Assembly: GCF_918698085.1 (NCBI RefSeq)
Contig: NZ_CAKKLP010000005.1
Coordinates: 62,001 to 126,000 of the forward strand
Origin: Chryseobacterium sp. Bi04
Lineage (GTDB): Bacteria > Bacteroidota > Bacteroidia > Flavobacteriales > Weeksellaceae
DNA: 64,000 nucleotides
Direction: 5' to 3'
The notes under the pieces are model-generated. The model did no database searches. It was not told the origin of the DNA and saw only the letters and a list, made by a program, of their open reading frames with translations. A program made the translations under genes and the position numbers. Below are positions 53,368-62,510 of the stretch, one piece after another. The first letter of the stretch is position 1. Each line of letters starts with the position of its first letter.

Positions 53368-53905
53368 GTTCTTTGAAAAGTGGCAACGCTTTTTTGATGG
53401 TAAAATACCTGGATACTCTTTTATTATTTAATTCCAGCTTTTTACCTTCTATAACCAGTTCGTAAACTGGGGCTTTATCTATTTGAGTTATAGTATAAGT
53501 TCCTTCAGGTGTTTTTAAAACGGTTTTATTTCCTTCATTAGAGAATGAGAACCTATCAATTTTAAAAGTATCGTTTTCATCACAGATATTGGTCCATATC
53601 ATTTTATCCTTTGTTACAGATAAGCTTGCTAAGTCACATGAATAACAGTTGCCGGAGAATTCTATACCATATTTTTCATGCACATTTGTACTTTTGCTAT
53701 TCAGTATATCAATAGGAACTAACGCTGAAAAATCACTTGGCATATCTTGTTGTGATAGGGTATCCTTTACCGGAACAGATGTAGGAACTGTAGTTACTTT
53801 TACCTCCGTAGAATCTGCTTTTTCAGCCCCTTTTTTTTCTGTAGCAGGTGAGCAAGAAACGAACAAAGCTATCACCATTGAGCAGTTGATTATTATATTT
53901 TTCAT
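53342..53905 (-). CDS. Putative lipoprotein, unknown function
   Basis: A 187-residue protein with a lipoprotein signal peptide (LFVSC lipobox, Cys18). A Lys/Thr/Ser-rich linker follows, then a beta-rich domain with cysteine pairs (GNCYSCDLASL, NICDEND) that suggest disulfides. It ends KEHDCGDFEG. No family recognised. It diverges from the next lipoprotein gene. Confidence 0.7.
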   Translation of the reverse strand: MKNIIINCSMVIALFVSCSPATEKKGAEKADSTEVKVTTVPTSVPVKDTLSQQDMPSDFSALVPIDILNSKSTNVHEKYGIEFSGNCYSCDLASLSVTKDKMIWTNICDENDTFKIDRFSFSNEGNKTVLKTPEGTYTITQIDKAPVYELVIEGKKLELNNKRVSRYFTIKKALPLFKEHDCGDFEG

Positions 53906-54017
53906 CTATATAAAATAATTTGCAACACTTAAATTTATCTTTTGTAAAATTGTTTAAAATATACCATTCAATATATCCCTGCTTTCAGCCATTTATTCCC
54001 TGTATTAAGCGGTTTTG

Positions 54018-54048
54018 TTGGCCGCCACCCTGAATACTGATACCTTTG
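54018..54048 (+). promoter_or_regulatory. -33/-7 promoter of the lipoprotein gene at 54066
   Basis: TTG at 54018-54020 and TACCTTTG at 54041-54048 are separated by 20 bases, close to the Bacteroidota consensus. Confidence 0.55.
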
Positions 54049-54065
54049 GCTGAAAAATATAGAAA

Positions 54066-55190
54066 ATGAAACTCTTATCTCAATTCTTTATATCCTCTAT
54101 GGTTGTTGTTTTTGTGGGATGTAATCAACAAACTAAAATATCAGAAACGCATAAACCGGAAGCTGAAGTTACACAGAAAAACATAACATTTGCTGATTTT
54201 AAAAAGATAAAAGGTGTAGATAATGTACAGGATGTGCCCTTTCAATTATTTACCAGGCTGGATTCTGTAAGGTTTTTTATAGCTCCGGATAAAGATGCTG
54301 CCCATTTGAAAATAGCTTACAATAAACTGGATAATTATTATGGATTTGAAGAGTTTGATGACTTCTACTCTATTCATTACAGCATTAATAATACTATTTC
54401 GAACAGCATTGAAGCTTTTGTCTTAAAATCAGAATTCACTGCAGGATTTGACTTGACTTTACAAGGTGTTGATCTTTATGAGATCAGAAGCAGTGTATTT
54501 AAAAAGTCTCAGGATGTAAAAAATAAATCGTTCAGTACATATGGTACCATAGCAGAAGTCTCTGAAGAGGAATTTAAAACAGCCTCTAACAAACGAATCG
54601 ATGAAGTTTTAATAAAAGATCCACATGTAATCCTGGAAGGTAATAAATGGCTATACATCAATAGCACAACAGAAAAAAAACTGATTACACAACATGAGAA
54701 TGTATCTACAGAAGACGGACTCTTATCCTATGAATATATAGGAGTATCCCCTTACCTGTATTTACAGGTTTTCAAAGAAAGCTCAATGGAGACTTCAGAT
54801 ACGTATTATTCTTTTTATAATGTAAAATCTTCAGTTAATTTTCAACTCTTTACAGCGGGTTATCCGCAGGTTCTTCCCAAGAAAGACTGGATTTCCTATA
54901 TTGTTTCAAACAATGATGTGGGAAGTGATTTTGCAATCAGTAAATATGTGAAACAAAGTTATAATCTTGAAGACCTTTTGTATGTCAACTTTACTAAGTT
55001 CAAAATAGCCGATGGCACAAAAGCTTTTTGGGCGGATGATGAAACCTTTTATGCCGAAGTTTATCCTACCAATTCAGCTTCATCAAATGGCAAAAAGCAA
55101 AAAGCGGCTTTCATAAAAATTCAGCTGAAGGCTAATCTGTTTCGAATGAAAAAAAAGTATTATAACCCCTATAGCAATTGGCCCCGTTAG
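54066..55190 (+). CDS. Putative lipoprotein, unknown function
   Basis: A 374-residue protein with a lipoprotein signal peptide (VFVGC, Cys19, then NQQT). The mature part is a long mixed alpha/beta domain rich in Tyr, Ser, Lys and Asp, with no motif I can assign. It has its own promoter and lies 88 bp upstream of another exported unknown. Confidence 0.7.
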   Translation: MKLLSQFFISSMVVVFVGCNQQTKISETHKPEAEVTQKNITFADFKKIKGVDNVQDVPFQLFTRLDSVRFFIAPDKDAAHLKIAYNKLDNYYGFEEFDDFYSIHYSINNTISNSIEAFVLKSEFTAGFDLTLQGVDLYEIRSSVFKKSQDVKNKSFSTYGTIAEVSEEEFKTASNKRIDEVLIKDPHVILEGNKWLYINSTTEKKLITQHENVSTEDGLLSYEYIGVSPYLYLQVFKESSMETSDTYYSFYNVKSSVNFQLFTAGYPQVLPKKDWISYIVSNNDVGSDFAISKYVKQSYNLEDLLYVNFTKFKIADGTKAFWADDETFYAEVYPTNSASSNGKKQKAAFIKIQLKANLFRMKKKYYNPYSNWPR

Positions 55191-55247
55191 GAAAGAAGTA
55201 AGATAAAAACCCCTGAAACCAGCCAGTGTTTATGGAGGTAAAGTACA

Positions 55248-55255
55248 TATCTTTG
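55248..55255 (+). promoter_or_regulatory. -7 element of the gene at 55279
   Basis: TATCTTTG fits TAnnTTTG, with a leader of about 20 nt. Confidence 0.5.
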
Positions 55256-55278
55256 CAGCAGTTATTTAAAGATATACA

Positions 55279-55845
55279 ATGAAAAAAATAAGTTTAACCC
55301 TCCTTTTTTCTTTACTAAGCTTAATGACTTTTGCACAATCGTTAAAAGTAGTTATTAAACAGGACGGAAAAGTAATTGAACCGGTCAATGATGTTTATGA
55401 TCTGAAAAAGTCACCTTTTATATTTGAGTTTGCCGCTACCAATCTTGAAGGTTTTTTAGTGGGAGCAACGACCAATAAGGATATTTATGCGGAAGCTCTG
55501 GGACTTTTCAATACTGAGGTTCCCTGGTTTCAAAATACAGGTATGGCAGAGGAACTGTATAACAAGGACAAAGAACTATTTTTAATGGATGAGGCGCCAT
55601 CCTATTGGTATTATACAGATACAAAAGATCACAGATTCGATAAAAATCCTAAAGGAAACGTAAAACAATGGACAGCTACGCGTACTATTACGAGGTTTTA
55701 TGACATCATGGTGGATCAGCCTGTTAATTTAAAAGATTTTGACGGAAGTGCTTATGTATTCATCTATGAGCCTGTATATAACGATGAGTACGATTTAATA
55801 GGAAAGAAAAATCTGTTCCAGGCTGTGCTGAGATTCAAAGATTAA
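55279..55845 (+). CDS. Exported protein of unknown function
   Basis: A 188-residue protein with a clear signal peptide (MKKISLTLLFSLLSLMTFAQ). The mature domain is beta-rich, with aromatic clusters (PSYWYYTDTKDHRF, YVFIYEPVYNDEYD). No family recognised. A strong terminator follows, so it is monocistronic. Confidence 0.75.
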   Translation: MKKISLTLLFSLLSLMTFAQSLKVVIKQDGKVIEPVNDVYDLKKSPFIFEFAATNLEGFLVGATTNKDIYAEALGLFNTEVPWFQNTGMAEELYNKDKELFLMDEAPSYWYYTDTKDHRFDKNPKGNVKQWTATRTITRFYDIMVDQPVNLKDFDGSAYVFIYEPVYNDEYDLIGKKNLFQAVLRFKD

Positions 55846-55875
55846 TAATTGAACACCTAATTTTAAATTTATATA

Positions 55876-55912
55876 AAAAAGGTCTGCTTTTACGATGTAA
55901 GCAGACCTTTTT
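55876..55912 (+). terminator. Terminator of the exported protein gene
   Basis: AAAAAGGTCTGCTT (55876-55889) pairs perfectly with AAGCAGACCTTTTT (55899-55912). Confidence 0.92.
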
Positions 55913-55975
55913 GCTGGTATGAATATGAATCAGTTTCAAAAAATTGAATGCAGATTATTTACGCTGAATTTTATA

Positions 55976-56060
55976 GACGCAAAGGTTTAATTTCTAGTAA
56001 CGTATTATTTTAAGGAAGCAAAGCAGTGAATCAATTTTATTGATTCATTTTAAGCGAACG
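55976..56060 (+). repeat. Dispersed intergenic repeat, copy B
   Basis: This copy begins GACGCAAAG and contains TATTATTTTAAGGAAGCAAA and TGAATCAATT. It corresponds to copy C at 56881-56960 in position as well as sequence, since each lies just before a copy of the LuxR gene end. Confidence 0.6.
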
Positions 56061-56095
56061 TTTAGCCAGCAGCTTTGCTACCCTTTTAGAATATA

Positions 56096-56185
56096 TTATT
56101 CGATGATCAAACCGTGTTCTATAGCCAGTTTAAATGACTGAACTAAGATTAGTTTTGATAAGATTTTTTCGGTGCTTTCTGTGAC
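56096..56185 (-). pseudogene. Decayed 3' end of a LuxR response regulator gene
   Basis: The minus strand matches the last 28 or so codons of the response regulator at 57070-57699. It preserves RKNLI, NLSSV-I and KLAIEHGLIIE before a stop at 56096-56098, but with a short deletion and a frameshift. It is followed on the same strand by a diverged copy of the intergenic repeat, as is the true gene. It is clearly a partial duplicate; upstream sequence stops short of the GNAT gene. Confidence 0.82.
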
Positions 56186-56240
56186 CTTTCCAACCCTGCT
56201 ACAGCCAACGTGTTAGTTTTTAAACCTGAAAGTACTTCTC

Positions 56241-56786
56241 TCATTTTCTTTCGTCGGTTGATAAAATAGCATACCCATAATTATCTGACCACCCAGATTG
56301 TAAAGGAAGTAATTTTCGGGTATGTGCTTCTCTTAGCATACCAACTTTTTCTAAAACACTTATAGAGCCAATATTTTCAATGGCACAACCCGCTTCTATC
56401 CTATGAAGTTTCAAATTTTCAAAACCGAAATCCAGTATTTTATTTAGACTTTCTGTTGCAAACCCTTGATTCCAAAATTTATAATGGAGCTGAAACCAAA
56501 CTTCAGCGTTTTTATAATGTTCTTTCCCCAAATTAATTCCAATTAATCCAATAAATGTATCTTCATTAATCAAATTAACGCCGAATGTGAATTTTTTGGC
56601 TTTTTCTTTATTGTTTTCCATCATCCATTTTTTAACCATTTCTTCAGTTTCCTGAATGTCTTTTGGAACTTCTGAAGTATTAAACCGCGACGTTTCTTCT
56701 AAGGATTGCAATTCGAAAATGTTTTCAATATCGTTTGCTGAGATAAGACTTAAATGTAATCTTTCTGTTCGTAAATTTATGTTCAT
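56241..56786 (-). CDS. GNAT family N-acetyltransferase (RimJ/RimL type)
   Basis: A 181-residue acetyltransferase starting at the ATG at 56784-56786, where the family signature LRTERLHLSLIS begins. A longer frame to 56846 adds an unrelated 20 residues. The acetyl-CoA-binding helix is WNQGFATESLNKILDFGFEN with the HRIEAGC and SISVLEKVGM motifs. RimJ/RimL relatives acetylate protein N-termini or small amines. It lies between the decayed and the intact LuxR copies and appears to have been inserted with that duplication. Confidence 0.88.
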   Translation of the reverse strand: MNINLRTERLHLSLISANDIENIFELQSLEETSRFNTSEVPKDIQETEEMVKKWMMENNKEKAKKFTFGVNLINEDTFIGLIGINLGKEHYKNAEVWFQLHYKFWNQGFATESLNKILDFGFENLKLHRIEAGCAIENIGSISVLEKVGMLREAHTRKLLPLQSGWSDNYGYAILSTDERK

Positions 56787-56880
56787 TTTTGTTTTATAAT
56801 GTTCTGTCTTAAATTGATCTTGATGAAACTTACCTAAAATATTCACTTTTCTTAATGGTTTAAATTCATCTTATTTTGTT

Positions 56881-56960
56881 AACGAAGATTTTATTTTTAG
56901 GGACTTATTATTTTAAGTAATCTAAGCAATGAATCAATTGAAATCGATTCTGACGAAGCG
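56881..56960 (+). repeat. Dispersed intergenic repeat, copy C
   Basis: This copy includes TTATTATTTTAAGTAATCTA, TGAATCAATT and GAAATCGATTCTGACGAAGC. Compare copies at 22658 and 55976. Adjacent sequence to 57050 (ATCTGCGTAATCTGTGGGAG) resembles another common intergenic unit also seen near 48801. Confidence 0.6.
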
Positions 56961-57069
56961 AAAATCTAGCATCTGCTTTATCAGAAGTATTTATTCATAA
57001 CGTTTTCCAATATCAACTGTGAAATCTGCGTAATCTGTGGGAGCAAAAAACAAACTCCCGGCTCTTGTA

Positions 57070-57699
57070 TTATTCGATAATCAATCCGTATTCTATGGCT
57101 AGTTTAATAGCTGAACTAAGATTAGACGTTTGAAATTTTTCGATAAGATTCTTCCGGTGACTTTCTACGGTGTGCGGGCTTATAAAAAGCTTTTCAGCCA
57201 TTTGATTGGTCGTAAGTCCTTTTGCTGCTTCGGCTAAGATTTCCTTTTCTCTTCGTGTTAATTTCGGCACCTGATGCAACCCATCTGATGATTTCTTCTC
57301 CAAAACAGACTTGGTTTGTGAGCATAAAAAACGGTCACCGGCATATACGGTATTGATACCTTCCAGAATTTCAGAAACTGACGCATTTTTCTGAATGTAT
57401 CCCAAAGCGCCTTCCGCTAAAGTACTGTTGATTACCGGCAGTTCATTATGAACGCTAAGCATAATAATCTGGAGGTTCCCATACTTTTTCTTCAAAGGTT
57501 TTATAAGTTCAATACTGTTGATATCTACCAGATTGATGTCCAGCAACAAAATATCGACAGCTTGTTTTGCCAGGCCTGCATTCATTTCTGAAACGCTTTT
57601 GAAACAATCTACAACATCTATCGTATCGCTGTTTCCTAAAATATTTTTCAGTCCTTCCAATAGAAGTGGATGATCATCTGTTATGGCTACTTTTATCAT
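57070..57699 (-). CDS. LuxR-type response regulator
   Basis: A 209-residue NarL/LuxR family regulator. The receiver has DDHPLLLEGL and phospho-acceptor Asp54 (DILLLDINLVD). The LuxR HTH is LTRREKEILAEAAKGLTTNQ and MAEKLFISPHTVESHRKN, ending SAIKLAIEYGLIIE. It overlaps the histidine kinase gene by 4 bp, so the pair is one two-component system. Its target genes are unknown. A decayed copy of its 3' end lies at 56096-56185. Confidence 0.95.
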   Translation of the reverse strand: MIKVAITDDHPLLLEGLKNILGNSDTIDVVDCFKSVSEMNAGLAKQAVDILLLDINLVDINSIELIKPLKKKYGNLQIIMLSVHNELPVINSTLAEGALGYIQKNASVSEILEGINTVYAGDRFLCSQTKSVLEKKSSDGLHQVPKLTRREKEILAEAAKGLTTNQMAEKLFISPHTVESHRKNLIEKFQTSNLSSAIKLAIEYGLIIE

Positions 57700-59909
57700 G
57701 TGTAATGAATAGGAATTTGAAGTTCTATACTGGTCCCAATATTTTGTTCGGAGATGATGTTCATCGTTCCTTTTAAAAACTGGACTCTTGATTCTATATT
57801 ATGAAAACCTGCTGTTTTTCTTACGTCTAAGTTTGTAGGGTCAAAACCTTTACCGTTGTCTTCTACTGTAAGATTTAATACATTTTCTTCTTCACTGATC
57901 TGAATAATAATTTCGGAAGTATAGGCATGTTTTATGGCATTGTTGACCAATTCCTGAATGATTCTGTATAGGATCAGCTGCTTTTCTTCTGCTATGGAAT
58001 CGGTGTAACTGATAAATTCGGTATGGATATCTAATGAAGTATTAGACATGCGGGAAGCAAACTCCTGAATGGCTACTTCCAATCCGTATTTCATTAATAA
58101 ATCAGGCATTAAATTATGCGCTACCCGTCTCAGCTCTTCTACAGCACCATCAATCTGGGTAATAGATTTTGAAATTTCTTCTTCTATGCTTTCGGATTGG
58201 TAAGGGTCTAAAGAAGACAGCTGAAGTTTGGTTCCTGAAAGCAAGCCGCCCAATCCATCATGAAGATCACGGGCTAAACGGCCACGTTCCTGTTCCTGCC
58301 CTTCCAACAATGCCGTAAGCGTAGATATTTTTGAATTTTGTTTCTCTTTTTCCATAGCTAAGGCATGCAATTCGTCTCTTTGCTTCATCGACTTTGCACG
58401 TTGCTTATAGGCATAAAGCAATAAAATAATCAAAACGATGAAAATGAAAATAAAAACAATGTAATAGGTATTGATCTTTTCCTTGAATGTCAACAGTTTT
58501 TTAAAGTTGCTGATATCCTTGTTCTTTTGTTCGGTTTCTAACTTTGCCAACCGAAGCTGCTGTTCTTTTTTCTCCGATTCCAATTCTGAAAATTTCAGTC
58601 GCTCGCGTTGATTTTCCTCCACTAATTTTAAGTTGTTGTACACCTGTTCACGTTGTGCCCGCAATATATTGATCAACTTAATCTGCTGTGCTTTTTTATC
58701 GCTTTCCAGCTGTAGCTTTATATACTTCTGTTCCTGCCGTTCTTTGTCGAACTGAGATTCTAACCTTTTGGTAATATCCAGTTTTTCCTGATCATAAATA
58801 CTTTTGTATTTGTTGACATAACTTTTATAATAATTAAGGGCTTCTTTGTAATTGCCTTGCTCTTCGCTAAGTTGGGATAAAGATTCAAGAATAGATAATT
58901 CTATATTATGATCTCTAACCGGGCTTTTCCCAATTTCCATAGAAGCTTTTAGAAAGTAAGACTTTGCTAAATCATAATCCTTATCCTGTACAGCCAGCTC
59001 CGCCATAATCCCAAATGAAGAAGCGATATGAATGGCGTCACCGGTTTCCAGGCTCACGGTATTGGCTAATTGGGCATATTTCATCGCCTTATCTCTATCA
59101 AAACCAGTATACAGATTGGCTAAATTGATGGCTGCATAGGAAAGACTAGTCTTGTTGAGCATAGCCTCTTTATTTTTGTTGAAAGTCTTAATGGCCTGTA
59201 AATAATACTGCTCTGCCCTATTTCTCAACGCTACATCCGATGGATTTTGCGCGTATTTTTGTTCATAGACGTAGCCCATCCGCATATAGGCATCAAAGAT
59301 AAGATTAGGGTCATTCTGTTTGGATGCCAACAACAAAAACTGCTTACTGTATTTTTCTTCCAGTTGGTATTCATTGAGGTTGGAATAAATAGTGGACAAC
59401 TCTTTAACAACGGTAGCAAATCTTCCGTACAGTGTAGAAGTTGTTGGTGAATTTTCATAATAGTCAATAGCTTTCAAATAAGCGGCAGCGGCATCAGTTG
59501 TTTTATTATTACGTATCAGAATCCACCCCTTTGCATATTGAAAATAACCTTTAGCCTCGTTACTGTTCGTTTTTAAGCTATACACATTGGCCATGTCAAG
59601 ACTTTTCAAAGCTTCAGTTCCTTTGTTATCAAGTCGATAATTCATAGCTTGAACAGCATACAAGATGGTGGCATATTTCCCATCCGTTTGTTTTGCTGCG
59701 ATAGAAATGCTGGTTTCTAAAATCTGGTAGGATTTTGATTTTAAGTTACGTAAAAATAGGGCTTTAGCGTATTTGGGAGCCAGATCCAACTGCTCTATTG
59801 TTTTATTTGAAGCATTGTTATATTCCCTCTCTAATTGGCTTACAACATCCTGTGCCTGAGCAAAAAAAGAACAAATAAACAAAGTAAATATAAATAACAA
59901 CCTGTACAT
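57696..59909 (-). CDS. TPR-containing sensor histidine kinase (HisKA_3)
   Basis: A 737-residue membrane kinase. The order is: signal peptide (MYRLLFIFTLFICSFFAQAQ), periplasmic tetratricopeptide repeats (about 25-370), a long coiled-coil, and one transmembrane helix (about 482-505). The HisKA_3 dimerisation domain has phospho-acceptor His550 (RGRLARDLHDGLGGLLSG), followed by the ATPase domain (ELVNNAIKHAY, VEDNGKGFDP). This architecture pairs with NarL-type regulators in Bacteroidota. A 54-base upstream extension to 59963 was rejected because it lies before the signal peptide. Confidence 0.93.
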   Translation of the reverse strand: MYRLLFIFTLFICSFFAQAQDVVSQLEREYNNASNKTIEQLDLAPKYAKALFLRNLKSKSYQILETSISIAAKQTDGKYATILYAVQAMNYRLDNKGTEALKSLDMANVYSLKTNSNEAKGYFQYAKGWILIRNNKTTDAAAAYLKAIDYYENSPTTSTLYGRFATVVKELSTIYSNLNEYQLEEKYSKQFLLLASKQNDPNLIFDAYMRMGYVYEQKYAQNPSDVALRNRAEQYYLQAIKTFNKNKEAMLNKTSLSYAAINLANLYTGFDRDKAMKYAQLANTVSLETGDAIHIASSFGIMAELAVQDKDYDLAKSYFLKASMEIGKSPVRDHNIELSILESLSQLSEEQGNYKEALNYYKSYVNKYKSIYDQEKLDITKRLESQFDKERQEQKYIKLQLESDKKAQQIKLINILRAQREQVYNNLKLVEENQRERLKFSELESEKKEQQLRLAKLETEQKNKDISNFKKLLTFKEKINTYYIVFIFIFIVLIILLLYAYKQRAKSMKQRDELHALAMEKEKQNSKISTLTALLEGQEQERGRLARDLHDGLGGLLSGTKLQLSSLDPYQSESIEEEISKSITQIDGAVEELRRVAHNLMPDLLMKYGLEVAIQEFASRMSNTSLDIHTEFISYTDSIAEEKQLILYRIIQELVNNAIKHAYTSEIIIQISEEENVLNLTVEDNGKGFDPTNLDVRKTAGFHNIESRVQFLKGTMNIISEQNIGTSIELQIPIHYT

Positions 59910-59971
59910 CAAATCCTTAACTCTATTAAATTTTATTATTACAAAGAACGTAAATATAGGCAAAATACCAG

Positions 59972-62440
59972 CTAGTCTATTTCGAAACCATGTTGTTCAG
60001 CAAAAGATTTCCACTTCTGAAATTTCTTTTCATTTTTAAATGTCGGATCTTCACCATAGAAGTACACCAGGCGTTGGGTAGCGTATTCGTAGGCGCTGTA
60101 AGCATTAGCTTGCTCGTAGTACTTAATGGCTTTCTTCAAATCTGATTTTACTCCCATACCATGTTCGTAGATAATGCCGTAATAGATCCTTGAATAAGTC
60201 TGTTCATAATCTTTCTTCAGGTAAACCAGAAGATTTTTATAATCTCTTAACTGATAATAGATTTCTGAAATTTTATCATAATTGTAGTAGTATTTTTTCT
60301 CGGCCTTTTGATAAAAATCCAGTGCTTTATCATAATCCTGTATTACATGCTCTCCGAAATAATACAGATCCCCTAAATTGGCAAGCGCCATTCCATCGCC
60401 AAGCTCAGCTCCTTTCTCGTAGGCCCGAATTGCTTTTTTGATATTAAAAGAATACCCTGTCCCGTTGTGATACAAAGCACCTATATTGTTCCAGGCAACA
60501 GGATGATTTTGTTGTGCTGCTTTTTCATAATACACAATGCCTTTTTGTGGGTCAAACAATGATTCAATATCAGGATCGGTGAGTAATATACCCATTTCTA
60601 CCCAACTATCGATATCATCTTTTTGAGCAGACAGTTCAAACAGGCGCAACGCCTCATGGTAATCTCGATTCTCCTTTGCGTCAAAAGCCATCTTTTTAAT
60701 GGTTTCAACATCCATGAACTGCTCAGAGTTATTGCCTGCCTGGTTTTTCCAACGATTATAAAAAGACGTAAAATAGTCTAAATCTTTTCCCCTAAATGAA
60801 TACCGGTCCAGATAAATAGATCCATACTCGGCAATCTCTACCGGATGAATGCTTTTATCTTCATTCATTCTCAACATATTTTCACCCTGATAAAGAAACA
60901 GCAAGCCTTCATCGGCTCTATAATTCAAAGGATTAGAAATATAGTCGTATGATTCGGCTGACAATCCATTTTGGAAATCAAACAGTCGGTAGCCTTCTTT
61001 CTTTTGAGCTGATAAAAACCCATGATCCAGATAATGGATCTTTTTAATTTCGGAATGAGGAGTAATTAACCAACTCTCATTAACTGCATCAAAAAGTCCC
61101 AATCCGTTTTGGACTTCCAGGGTAAACACATTGCTTTTATATCCGATACTTGATTCTGCCTTTACTTTGGTAATATGTTCATTATCTAACAGAAACTGAT
61201 GTTTTAAGGTATTATAAATCTTCCAGTTTTTGTCTTTGCGAATCGCCAGTGTTTCAAAATTATCTATTAAAATCAGTTGATCCGCTTCGTCTATTATAAG
61301 ATTGCCTTTTTCATCTATCAACCTTCCTTTTTTGTCGAATTTATTCGGTTTGATCCAGAAACAGGTACCGGCATTTAGGATACTATCTTCTACAAAATCA
61401 CCCAGATAATTTCCTTCTTTCGTATAATATCTGCGCTTACTGGTTCCTTTTTGTCTGGTAAAAAACAATTCCGGAAAGTAATCATATTCATAAGGGGTTT
61501 CACTGTCAATGGGAAGAAGAAGTCTGCTTTCATCGTCATAAACTCCAAATTTCCCATCTTTTTCTACCCCTAAAAATCCATAAGCCACTCTTTCGATTGT
61601 GTCATAATCAGCAGGAACAAGCCATGTGTTTGAATACACTTTTAAAATGCCAGATTTTCCATTCACTTTTACTTCACCCAAGGGTTCCTGCGCAAAATCG
61701 AACACATCGAACGCTTGTTCATACATTGGAGGAACCAGTTCTTTCCCATCACTCTGCAGGTAACCGAACAAAGTGTCTTTTTGAATCACCGATATACCGT
61801 AATTATAGTCTGCTTCAAAAATTTCATCATATATGGCCGGAGCTAAAATAGCGCTTTTTGCGTCCTTAAGACCAAATTTTCCATCTTCTTCAAATACAGA
61901 AGATGCTACTTTCTTATAAGCAAGCTCCTCAAAATAGCCCAATCCGTAATTGATCCAGTCGGTTTGTAAAATATCGAGAAATGAGGTGTAACCGTATTGC
62001 GAAAACAAAGAATCTAATAATGAAAGATTCTGAGTTTCTACTGCTTTTTTATACAGCTTATTTTTCTGCTGAATCTCCACCAGCCATTCCTTTGCCTGTA
62101 CTTTATGCTTTTCTTCGTTCATATTGAAAACATCTGTTGCATTCAGTACGAAGGAATCATACGGCAATGCTTCCAGGAACTCAAACATTGTATTGACAGG
62201 TTCGTAATAAGCTTTTTTGTAGTGTAATTGGTAGCTATCAGCCAGTAAATTGAAGAAGTAGCGCAGGTGAATAATTCCCTGTTCTTTATTAGAGAAAAAC
62301 TCAACGCCTTCCACTTTAATATCTTCTGCCAACAGAGGATACAGCAATAATGGAATTTCATAGTTCCACTCGCCTAAATGGGTATCGAAAGATTGATTCG
62401 TTTTCTGATCGTAATTGTATAGATAAATACGGTGTGCCAT
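59972..62440 (-). CDS. WG-repeat and Sel1-like repeat protein
   Basis: An 822-residue cytoplasmic protein. After a helical N-terminal region (to about 170), WG-type repeats run through about 180-560 (KFGLKDAKSAILAPAIYDEI, KFGVYDDESRLLLPID and similar). Sel1/TPR-like repeats follow at about 610-800 (YYEKAAQQNHPVAWNNIGAL and RAYEKGAELGDGMALANLGD type). Both are protein-binding scaffolds. No catalytic site is seen. It lies upstream of two unknown genes and downstream of the sensor kinase; a scaffold or immunity-type role is speculative. Confidence 0.85.
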   Translation of the reverse strand: MAHRIYLYNYDQKTNQSFDTHLGEWNYEIPLLLYPLLAEDIKVEGVEFFSNKEQGIIHLRYFFNLLADSYQLHYKKAYYEPVNTMFEFLEALPYDSFVLNATDVFNMNEEKHKVQAKEWLVEIQQKNKLYKKAVETQNLSLLDSLFSQYGYTSFLDILQTDWINYGLGYFEELAYKKVASSVFEEDGKFGLKDAKSAILAPAIYDEIFEADYNYGISVIQKDTLFGYLQSDGKELVPPMYEQAFDVFDFAQEPLGEVKVNGKSGILKVYSNTWLVPADYDTIERVAYGFLGVEKDGKFGVYDDESRLLLPIDSETPYEYDYFPELFFTRQKGTSKRRYYTKEGNYLGDFVEDSILNAGTCFWIKPNKFDKKGRLIDEKGNLIIDEADQLILIDNFETLAIRKDKNWKIYNTLKHQFLLDNEHITKVKAESSIGYKSNVFTLEVQNGLGLFDAVNESWLITPHSEIKKIHYLDHGFLSAQKKEGYRLFDFQNGLSAESYDYISNPLNYRADEGLLFLYQGENMLRMNEDKSIHPVEIAEYGSIYLDRYSFRGKDLDYFTSFYNRWKNQAGNNSEQFMDVETIKKMAFDAKENRDYHEALRLFELSAQKDDIDSWVEMGILLTDPDIESLFDPQKGIVYYEKAAQQNHPVAWNNIGALYHNGTGYSFNIKKAIRAYEKGAELGDGMALANLGDLYYFGEHVIQDYDKALDFYQKAEKKYYYNYDKISEIYYQLRDYKNLLVYLKKDYEQTYSRIYYGIIYEHGMGVKSDLKKAIKYYEQANAYSAYEYATQRLVYFYGEDPTFKNEKKFQKWKSFAEQHGFEID

Positions 62441-62510
62441 TAGTTAAAATTAGTAAATCGTAAATTTTTGAAATATTCCAGTTTGCAGGGATTTAATAAT
62501 GAGTTTCGGA

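Noticed and set aside
59910..59963. Upstream start for the histidine kinase
   Set aside because: It places 18 extra residues before a clean signal peptide.
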